Shown here piece after piece: positions 1 through 5,654 of a stretch of DNA of 8,289 nt (the stretch's first letter is position 1; each line of letters begins with the position of its first letter). The notes beneath the pieces were generated by a model that saw only the letters and a list, made by a program, of their open reading frames with translations, ran no database searches and was not told where the DNA came from. The DNA is from Bradyrhizobiaceae bacterium (GTDB lineage Bacteria > Pseudomonadota > Alphaproteobacteria > Rhizobiales > Hyphomicrobiaceae): the NCBI GenBank assembly GCA_947475855.1, contig CANJPN010000261.1, forward strand, positions 1 to 8,289. The letters run 5' to 3'. Position numbers and translations under genes: made by a program.

Positions 1-438
1 CCGCATGTAGATGAGCGTGACGTCCTTCACACCGCCGATGCTGATCGTCTTGCCCTTGAGGTCGGCGATCTTCTTGTGAGCGGCTTTTGCGTGCACCGAG
101 TAGGGCGGTACCGAATTGTTGTTGATGAAGATGCGCATCGGCGCGCCCTGCGCGATCGCGCGGAAGAAGTCGGGAAAGCCGCTCTGCGCAACATTCAATG
201 CGCCGACCGCCAACTGTTGCGCACCGCCGCCGCCGGCCGTTACGATGTCGAGCTCGATGCCGTTCTCCTTGGCGCATCCCGACGACGTCGTCCAATACTG
301 GGAAAGCTGAGTCGCCGCGTGCGCGACGACACCTGTCGTGACCTTGGTCTGGGCGAGCGCGTCATCGAGCCAGGCCGTCACGAACCCGGCGGCGGCCACT
401 GCAATTGCAAACGTACTATCGCGAAGGCGGTTCGTCAT
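1..438 (-). CDS. ABC transporter substrate-binding protein, NMT1/SsuA-like (3' part cut off by window edge)
   Basis: A periplasmic solute-binding protein that would deliver a small molecule to a SsuC/TauC-type permease. The frame opens with ATG at 438-436 and stays open for 146 codons to position 1, so the C-terminal half or more is missing. Residues 1-30 form a signal peptide: Arg near the N terminus, a hydrophobic AIAVAAAGFV core and an ALA-Q cleavage site near residue 29. The mature part starts with a strand (TKVTTGVV), followed by a Gly-rich loop at residues 68-74 (TAGGGGA), then QQLAVGALNVAQSG, and LKGKTISIGGVKD at residues 127-139. That order is typical of NMT1/THI5-like and SsuA-like binding proteins. 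A Shine-Dalgarno AGGAG (complement of 446-450) lies 7 nt upstream. It is divergent from the permease and ATPase genes at 701-2334, which are its likely partners. The family is secure; the ligand is unknown. Confidence 0.88.
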   Translation of the reverse strand, partial: MTNRLRDSTFAIAVAAAGFVTAWLDDALAQTKVTTGVVAHAATQLSQYWTTSSGCAKENGIELDIVTAGGGGAQQLAVGALNVAQSGFPDFFRAIAQGAPMRIFINNNSVPPYSVHAKAAHKKIADLKGKTISIGGVKDVTLIYMR

Positions 439-700
439 CACGGAACTCCTTTTGGGCAACCGCACTCGAGTTGGATCGCGGCCCTGCTGAAATCTGACAC
501 ATCGCAGTAATGGCGAAAAGGCCCAGCGGCGGCGAAACGCCGTTTCATTCTGTCCCTGCCAGCAGGTTGAGCAGTCGTCCACCGATTGGGCATCACTCTG
601 CACGATCGTCGGGCACGCGCGGGCAATCCATGCCTACAAGGCGCTTGCTCTCTTGCCGCGTCCCGCGCAACAATGACGGTGCTATAAAAAAGGAGAGGGT
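439..700. promoter_or_regulatory. Divergent intergenic region between the binding-protein gene and the permease operon
   Basis: This 262-bp stretch separates two divergently transcribed transporter genes, so it should carry both promoters and any shared operator. The two ribosome binding sites at its edges are clear (AGGAG complement at 446-450 and AGGAG at 691-695). I could not find a convincing -35/-10 pair on either strand. A TATAAA at 683-688 is too close to the start codon at 701 and has no -35 at the right distance. The open frames crossing the region have no recognisable protein content. Confidence 0.5.
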
Positions 701-1537
701 ATGACGACTGAAGCGCATCCGCGCGCCGCAAAAGCGTCCGTACCCGCGACGCATCGCCATAAGACACAACGCCATAAGAAGGCGTCCGGCTTCTGGGCCG
801 ACCATGGCTGGGCCTTGACATCGGTCGCCATCGGCCTCTCGATTTGGGAAATCATCAGCCGATTTCTCATCGGCAACAAGCTGTTCCTGGCGGCCCCTTC
901 TCAGGTTGCGGTCGCTTTCGTCGAACTAGCGGGCTCCGGCGAGCTGCAGAAGCATGCCTGGGTGAGCTCGCTCGAATTCTTCTGGGGCTACACCTCGGCT
1001 TGTATTCTGGGCGTGGCGCTTGGCCTCGTGATGGCAAGCTCGAAGATCGCCAAGCAAATGCTGGATCCGTGGGTGGCTGGCCTCTATGCGACGCCCACCG
1101 TCGCTCTCGCGCCGCTTTTTATCCTGTGGTTTGGAATTGGCATCTTTTCGAAGATCGTCGTAGTCGCTCTGCTCGTGATCTTCCCCGTGGTGATAAATAC
1201 CGAAGCCGGTCTTCGAACGACGAGCCCCCAATTGATCGAGACGGTGCGAAGTTTCGGCGCGAACCGTCGGCAGATCTTTCTCAAGGTGTCGTTGCCTTCG
1301 GCGCTACCTTTCATATTCGCAGGCTTCAAGCTCGGGATCGGACGCGGCTTGATCGGCGTGGTGGTCGCTGAATTGTTCGGTGCGCGGGCGGGCCTCGGCC
1401 AGATGATCAGCCAGTCCGCCGAGACCTTCAACATGCCTGCGCTGTTTGCCGGTGTGACTTTGTTGGCCTTCGCCGGTATCGCCATGACGAGTTCGTTCTC
1501 TTGGCTCGAACGCCGCCTCATTCCCTGGAGAGACTGA
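701..1537 (+). CDS. ABC transporter permease, SsuC/TauC-like (BPD_transp_1 family)
   Basis: Inner-membrane channel subunit of an importer of the sulfonate/nitrate/taurine/NMT1 class, 278 aa, the usual length. ATG at 701 follows AGGAG at 691-695. The first 35 residues are basic and hydrophilic (cytoplasmic). Hydrophobic segments follow at about residues 38-58, 93-112, 123-145, 147-166, 203-225 and 247-267, giving six transmembrane helices. The segment APLFILWFGIG (137-147) is characteristic of SsuC-type permeases. The EAA-type coupling loop that contacts the ATPase is at residues 180-199 (E180, G186, L198-P199), with Thr-Val in place of the Ala-Ala pair. The ATPase gene starts 2 nt after the stop, so the two are almost certainly co-translated. 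The binding-protein partner is probably the divergent gene at 438-1. Specificity cannot be inferred from the permease. Confidence 0.93.
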   Translation: MTTEAHPRAAKASVPATHRHKTQRHKKASGFWADHGWALTSVAIGLSIWEIISRFLIGNKLFLAAPSQVAVAFVELAGSGELQKHAWVSSLEFFWGYTSACILGVALGLVMASSKIAKQMLDPWVAGLYATPTVALAPLFILWFGIGIFSKIVVVALLVIFPVVINTEAGLRTTSPQLIETVRSFGANRRQIFLKVSLPSALPFIFAGFKLGIGRGLIGVVVAELFGARAGLGQMISQSAETFNMPALFAGVTLLAFAGIAMTSSFSWLERRLIPWRD

Positions 1538-1539
1538 AG

Positions 1540-2334
1540 ATGGAGTCTTCCGAGCTTGCTCCGGTCAAGCTGTCCGTTTCGAATTTGACAAAGTACTTCG
1601 GCGATCTTGAGGTGCTTCGGGACGTCAGTACCAATATGCGCCGAGGCGAGTTCATCTCCATCGTAGGTCCGTCGGGCTGTGGCAAGACGACTTTCCTGCG
1701 CATCATCGGCGGCCTCGAGCAGAGCGATTCCGGCGAGGCGCGCCTCGACGAACGCAAGATCTCGGGTCCGGGCAAGGATCGAGGATTTGTGTTCCAGCAG
1801 GACAACTTGCTGCCGTGGCGCACCGTTCGCTCGAATACCGGGATCGGCCCTGAAATCAATGGCGAGAAGGGGCCCGAACAGCATCATCGCATAGAGCGGT
1901 TGCTGAAGCTGGTTGGGCTCGGCGGCTTCGAAGAGTACTACCCACGGCAGTTGTCGGGCGGCATGCGGCAGCGCGTGAACCTCGCCCGTGCCCTTGCTGT
2001 CGACCCCGATCTGCTGCTGATGGACGAGCCGTTCTCCGCGCTCGATGCGCAAACCCGCGAGATCATGCAGACCGAGTTGATGCGGATTTGGGAAGAGGGC
2101 CGAAAGACCGTCCTTTTCGTCACGCATCAGATCGACGAGGCCGTCTACCTTTCGGATCGCGTATTGGTGTTCGCGCGCCGTCCGGGACGCATTCAAGAGG
2201 TCGTGGAGATCGATCTACCTCGTCCTCGTCCACTCAGTCTCAAGCGTACGCCGCAATTCGTCGCGTACGTCGACCACATCTGGAAGCTGATCGAAGACGA
2301 CGTCCGCGCGTCGGTGCTGGAAGAGCACGCCTGA
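1540..2334 (+). CDS. ABC transporter ATP-binding protein, SsuB/TauB-like
   Basis: Cytoplasmic ATPase that powers the permease encoded just upstream, 264 aa. All nucleotide-binding motifs are present: Walker A GPSGCGKTT (43-51), Q-loop around Q86-Q87, signature LSGGMRQR (138-145), Walker B LLLMDEPF (158-165), D-loop SALD (166-169) and H-loop His196. The segment DNLLPWRTV (88-96) and the YLSDRV...RRPGRI region (203-217) are typical of nitrate/sulfonate/taurine-type ATPases. I chose ATG 1540 because GGAG at 1528-1531 lies 8 nt upstream and family members begin close to the LSVSNLTKYF strand. The open frame runs back to a TTG at 1501, but that extension lies inside the permease gene and is not needed. 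The stop codon is 60 nt before the deacetylase-like gene, in the same orientation. Confidence 0.95.
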   Translation: MESSELAPVKLSVSNLTKYFGDLEVLRDVSTNMRRGEFISIVGPSGCGKTTFLRIIGGLEQSDSGEARLDERKISGPGKDRGFVFQQDNLLPWRTVRSNTGIGPEINGEKGPEQHHRIERLLKLVGLGGFEEYYPRQLSGGMRQRVNLARALAVDPDLLLMDEPFSALDAQTREIMQTELMRIWEEGRKTVLFVTHQIDEAVYLSDRVLVFARRPGRIQEVVEIDLPRPRPLSLKRTPQFVAYVDHIWKLIEDDVRASVLEEHA

Positions 2335-2394
2335 CACCCGTCGGCGCACTTGCCAGACCCGGACGAACGGCTGAGTTTCCCAGGGAGAAATCAA

Positions 2395-3285
2395 ATGAAG
2401 CCGCGAGCATATGGCCCCTTTCCCTATTCTCCGATCATCAGCCGTCCTCGTCTCGTGTGGCCAGGGGGCGCCCAGTTGGCACTTTGGGTCGTGCCCAATA
2501 TCGAGTTCTTCGCGCTGGACGAGAAGGTTCCGGCGGGCTCGGGCGGCAGCGGTGTGCCGGTGCCCGATATCCCCTCTTGGTCGGCGCGCGATTACGGCAA
2601 TCGGGTCGGCGTCTTCCGGTTGATGCGCGTACTTGCAAAGCACGGAATCCGCGGCACGGTCGCACTCAACTCGGACCTCTGCGCTCATCATCCCGAGATC
2701 ATTGCCGAGGGCAACAAGCTCGGTTGGGAATGGAAGGGCCATAATCAAAGCAACACGCGGCGGCTCAACGAGGCGGCACCCGGAGAGGAGCCGAATATTA
2801 TCCGCGACACGCTCGCGACCATCGAGAAGGCGGCCGGCAAGCGTCCGGTCGGTTGGCTTGGCTCAGGCCTTCAGGAGACGTGGGAGACGCTCGACCTTCT
2901 GGCGGCAAATGGATGCGAATACGTGTCCGACTGGACCAACGACGACCAGCCGTACGTGATGGATCTCGATGGCGGCAAGACCATCGTGGCAATGCCATAC
3001 AGCCACGAGATCAACGACAAGCCCGCCTTCGAGAAGCACAGCCGTACGGCCCTCGAATTCAAAGAGATGATCTGCCGGCAGTTCGACGTCTTGTATCGAG
3101 AGGGGGCCGAGACGGGGATGGTGATGTGCATCGCCATCCATCCCTATCTCACCGGCGTTCCACATCGCATCGACGCGTTCGACGAAGCACTCGCCTACAT
3201 CTGTAAGCACCCTAAAGTGTGGCGTGCGACCGGCTCGGAAATTACGCGCGCATTCCGCGAGCAATTGGGAAGCAAAAAACGGTAG
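2395..3285 (+). CDS. Polysaccharide-deacetylase-fold protein, PuuE/allantoinase-like putative C-N hydrolase
   Basis: A 296-aa protein of the carbohydrate esterase 4 (polysaccharide deacetylase) superfamily, in the subgroup that includes the allantoinase PuuE. It lacks a signal peptide, so it should be cytoplasmic. Visible landmarks are WVVPNIEFF (31-39) at the first catalytic-motif position, HGIRGTVALNSD (83-94), HHPEIIAEGNKLGWEWKGHN (98-117), GKRPVGWLGSGL (148-159), YVSDWTNDDQPY (176-187) and IAIHPYLTG (246-254). The second metal-ligand motif of sugar deacetylases (HSxxH) appears as H116-N-Q-S-N120, and the TFDD-type first motif is absent. This favours amide or ureide hydrolysis over sugar deacetylation. 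ATG 2395 has GGGAG at 2383-2387; an in-frame TTG at 2350 lacks a good site. It is the third gene of the transporter operon, so it may process the imported substrate. The exact reaction is unknown. Confidence 0.85.
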   Translation: MKPRAYGPFPYSPIISRPRLVWPGGAQLALWVVPNIEFFALDEKVPAGSGGSGVPVPDIPSWSARDYGNRVGVFRLMRVLAKHGIRGTVALNSDLCAHHPEIIAEGNKLGWEWKGHNQSNTRRLNEAAPGEEPNIIRDTLATIEKAAGKRPVGWLGSGLQETWETLDLLAANGCEYVSDWTNDDQPYVMDLDGGKTIVAMPYSHEINDKPAFEKHSRTALEFKEMICRQFDVLYREGAETGMVMCIAIHPYLTGVPHRIDAFDEALAYICKHPKVWRATGSEITRAFREQLGSKKR

Positions 3286-3912
3286 CGGGGACTGAATGGC
3301 TCCGTTCCGGGTGGGCGTCTGATTGGATCGGCCGGACCGCCGCTTGATCGCGAACGCGATGCCCCAGCAGAAGAACGTGGTCGGCGACGCGCAAAAACGC
3401 CGCCGATCTCCTGGCGCCCAATGTCCGCAAACGGGACCTCCCAGCGGGACCTGCAAAGAGCGGCGTCAGGGCCTGATCGGCGTCGGCGGTTAGTACCGGA
3501 TTTCGCTCGAAACGTGGCTCGCCCCCATTCTCCGCGGCCAGCCACGATCGTTCGATGCACAAAGCCCTATTCGCAACGCGACGCCGTTACATGCCGAATC
3601 TCGTCCCGATATGCCGATACCTCGACCGGTGACATCAACCCGCCAGGGGACGGCCTCGTTGCCCGTGAGTTGATCGGCGCGTTCGCCGAAGAGGCCAAGG
3701 CCTCGAGCCTAGTCTGCCGCATCCTCGATGGTGCCGACGCGACTGATGGCCGGCCTGACAAACCTCGAGCACAAGCTCCCTCCTGCCTGGCGATCTTTCC
3801 CACGATCGGTGTGAGACGCGAGGTAGCAAAGCTAAGAACCGCATCCCCTCGGACGCCGCAAGATCCCGGGCACCCAAAAGAACCGATAAAACACAGCATT
3901 TTCAATAAGGCA
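3286..3912. other. Gene-poor stretch beside tRNA-Ser
   Basis: About 630 bp without a gene I can support. Open frames of 60-180 codons occur on both strands, but they overlap one another. Their translations are rich in Arg, Pro, Ser and Ala, as expected from chance frames in GC-rich DNA. The longest (3421-3963, rightward) runs into the tRNA gene in antisense. One part of it, about 3601-3740, reads more like protein (GLVARELIGAFAEEAKAS), but I do not recognise it. No hairpin with a T tract follows the deacetylase stop at 3285, and no direct repeat of the tRNA 3' end was found. It may be decayed coding sequence, but that is only a guess. Confidence 0.55.
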
Positions 3913-4002
<90 letters not shown>

Positions 4003-4011
4003 ACGGCGCGC

Positions 4012-4040
4012 TCAGTGCCTGCTTTCAACCCACACGTCAA
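4012..4040 (-). promoter_or_regulatory. Candidate promoter of tRNA-Ser
   Basis: On the minus strand TTGACG (complement of 4035-4040) matches a -35 box. A 17-nt spacer would place the -10 hexamer at 4017-4012, where the sequence is CACTGA, a poor match. The spacing to the tRNA 5' end at 4002 would suit a short leader. The -35 match and position support it; the weak -10 makes it tentative. Confidence 0.28.
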
Positions 4041-4208
4041 GCTCCTGAAACATTTCCGGCCATGTCGCCGCAGCCTAAGCAAATTACAGGCCCCGGACCG
4101 CAACTTCCGTCCTCACGCGACACCGTCTATCGCAGGGTCTCCCGTCCCGATAAGTTGTCCATTCGGATTGTGCTGCGAGAGCCTCGCCAACAGCAATGGA
4201 GACTTGCC

Positions 4209-5552
4209 ATGCCCCCCCTGGATACCCCGCCACAAACCGGCAAGCCCAACGAGCTCGAATCCTATTGGTTGCCTTTCACTGCAAATCGCTCGTTCAAAAA
4301 GCGTCCACGTCTCATCTCGGGCGCCAAGGATATGCACTTCATCACCCCCGAAGGCCGCAAGGTGTTGGATGCGACTTCGGGCCTTTACTGCGTCAATGCC
4401 GGCCATTGCCGCGAACCGATTGTCAAGGCGATCCAGGAAGCCGCCGGCCGCCTCGACTACTCACCCGCCTTCCAGTTCGCTACACCCCAGGTATTCGAGC
4501 TATCCAACCAACTCGCCCTTATGGCGCCGGGTGACCTCGACTACGTGCTGTTCGCCAACTCTGGCAGCGAAGCCGTCGATACCGCGATGAAGGTCGCGCT
4601 GAGCTACCACAAGATCCAAGGCCAAGGCGCCCGAACACGCTTTATCGGACGCGAGCGCGGCTATCACGGCGTCTGCTTTGGCGGCATATCGGTCGGCGGC
4701 ATGGTCAACAACCGCAAGGCCTTCGGCAACATGCTGATGGGCGTCGACCACCTTCAAACCACCTACAATCGCTCCAAGCAGGCCTATTCCATCGGTGAGC
4801 CCGATTGGGGCGCCGAAACGGCCGAAGAGCTCCTGCGCCTGATAGGCCTCCACGACGCGTCCACTATCGCCGCTGTCATCGTCGAGCCCGTGCAAGGCTC
4901 GACAGGCTGCATTCCCCCGCCCAAAGGCTACCTGAAACGCCTGCGCGAGATTACGGAGCAACACGGCATCCTGCTGATTTTCGACGAGGTCATCACCGGC
5001 TTCGGTCGGATCGGCGGCGCGTTCTCTGCCGAACGCTTCGGCGTCGTGCCCGACATGATCACCTTCGCCAAAGGCGTCACCAACGGCTCGGTACCGATGT
5101 CTGGCATCATGGTCCGCAAAGGGATCTACGACGCTCACATGTCAGGCCCGGACTACGCCGTGGAGTTGTTTCACGGCTTCACTTACTCCGGCCATCCGCT
5201 TGCAGTGGCTGCCGGTCTTGCCACCTTGCACGTTTATAAGGAGGAGGGCCTGTTCGAGCGGGCACGTACCCTCGAAAAGCCGTTCGCCGACGCGATGATG
5301 AGCCTCAAGGGCATGCCCCACGTAGCCGACATCAGACCTATCGGCATGATGTGCGGCATCGATCTCGACAGTGTGCCAGGCAAGGTCGGCGCCCGCGGCT
5401 ACGACGCCCTCGAGCGCGCCTTCTTCGATCACGACCTATACATCCGCCTCGCCACCGATACGATCGTCACCGCGCCACCGCTGATAGCAACCGAAAGCGA
5501 CATCGCGCAGATCCGCGACAAGATCGCGGCGCTCCTTCGCAGTTTGGATTAG
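4209..5552 (+). CDS. Omega-amino acid (beta-alanine):pyruvate aminotransferase, class III, PLP-dependent
   Basis: A 447-aa cytoplasmic fold-type I aminotransferase. Members of this group transfer the amino group of beta-alanine or other omega-amines to pyruvate, giving malonate semialdehyde (or another aldehyde) and L-alanine. The N-terminal YWLPFTANRSFKKRPRL (19-35) and GLYCVNAGH (58-66) are hallmarks of the group. Cofactor residues are NSGSEA (117-122), GYHG (151-154), D259 in FDEVITGFGR, and the Schiff-base lysine K288 in FAKGVTNG. GFTYSGHP (323-330) and R413 before TDTIVTAPPL match the family; that Arg is the expected substrate carboxylate anchor. The usual Trp of the GLWCVN motif is Tyr60 here. 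ATG 4209 is preceded by GGAGA (4198-4202) with a 6-nt gap and gives the standard family length. The frame remains open back to 3912, but that 99-codon extension runs antisense through the tRNA and must be excluded. It may act in pyrimidine or polyamine breakdown. Confidence 0.94.
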   Translation: MPPLDTPPQTGKPNELESYWLPFTANRSFKKRPRLISGAKDMHFITPEGRKVLDATSGLYCVNAGHCREPIVKAIQEAAGRLDYSPAFQFATPQVFELSNQLALMAPGDLDYVLFANSGSEAVDTAMKVALSYHKIQGQGARTRFIGRERGYHGVCFGGISVGGMVNNRKAFGNMLMGVDHLQTTYNRSKQAYSIGEPDWGAETAEELLRLIGLHDASTIAAVIVEPVQGSTGCIPPPKGYLKRLREITEQHGILLIFDEVITGFGRIGGAFSAERFGVVPDMITFAKGVTNGSVPMSGIMVRKGIYDAHMSGPDYAVELFHGFTYSGHPLAVAAGLATLHVYKEEGLFERARTLEKPFADAMMSLKGMPHVADIRPIGMMCGIDLDSVPGKVGARGYDALERAFFDHDLYIRLATDTIVTAPPLIATESDIAQIRDKIAALLRSLD

Positions 5553-5571
5553 GCGCGCCGGCGCGCCCTAA
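5549..5571. repeat. GC-rich palindrome overlapping the aminotransferase stop codon
   Basis: TTAGGCGCGCC (5549-5559) is followed directly by GGCGCGCCCTAA (5560-5571), its inverse except for one extra base. The two halves meet without a loop, and the TAG stop at 5550-5552 lies inside the left arm. It could form a hairpin in the mRNA just past the stop, or be a protein-binding dyad. No T tract follows, so it is not a standard terminator on its own. Confidence 0.6.
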
Positions 5572-5603
5572 CCCGACATCCAAGTCGCTTCACACAATTA
5601 GTT

Positions 5604-5631
5604 CGGGCGGGACCATCGCTGGTCCCGCCCG
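5604..5631. terminator. Shared hairpin terminator between convergent genes
   Basis: CGGGCGGGACC (5604-5614), a 6-nt loop (5615-5620) and GGTCCCGCCCG (5621-5631) form a perfect 11-bp stem. It sits between the aminotransferase stop (5552) and the stop of the leftward permease (5655). AT-rich flanks lie on both sides (CAATTAG to the left, CTTAATTTC to the right), so it can serve both strands, although neither side has a long U tract. Confidence 0.75.
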
Positions 5632-5654
5632 CTTAATTTCAGCAACCAGCCCCA

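Noticed and set aside
76..510. Rightward 144-codon frame at the left end
   Set aside because: It is the antisense shadow of the binding-protein gene, whose signal peptide and family motifs on the minus strand are clear.
681..690. TATAAA-like -10 box before the permease gene
   Set aside because: It is only about 12 nt from the start codon, merges with the ribosome binding site and has no -35 at 16-18 nt.
438..821. Leftward 127-codon frame whose TGA overlaps the ATG of the binding-protein gene
   Set aside because: It lies antisense to the permease start and across the divergent promoter region, has no recognisable content, and the TGATG overlap is probably chance.
1084..2196. Leftward 370-codon frame opposite the permease and ATPase
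   Set aside because: It is a long chance frame in GC-rich DNA, antisense to two genes with all expected motifs.
4500..5138. Leftward 212-codon frame opposite the aminotransferase
   Set aside because: It is an antisense shadow of a strongly conserved coding region and lacks its own motifs.
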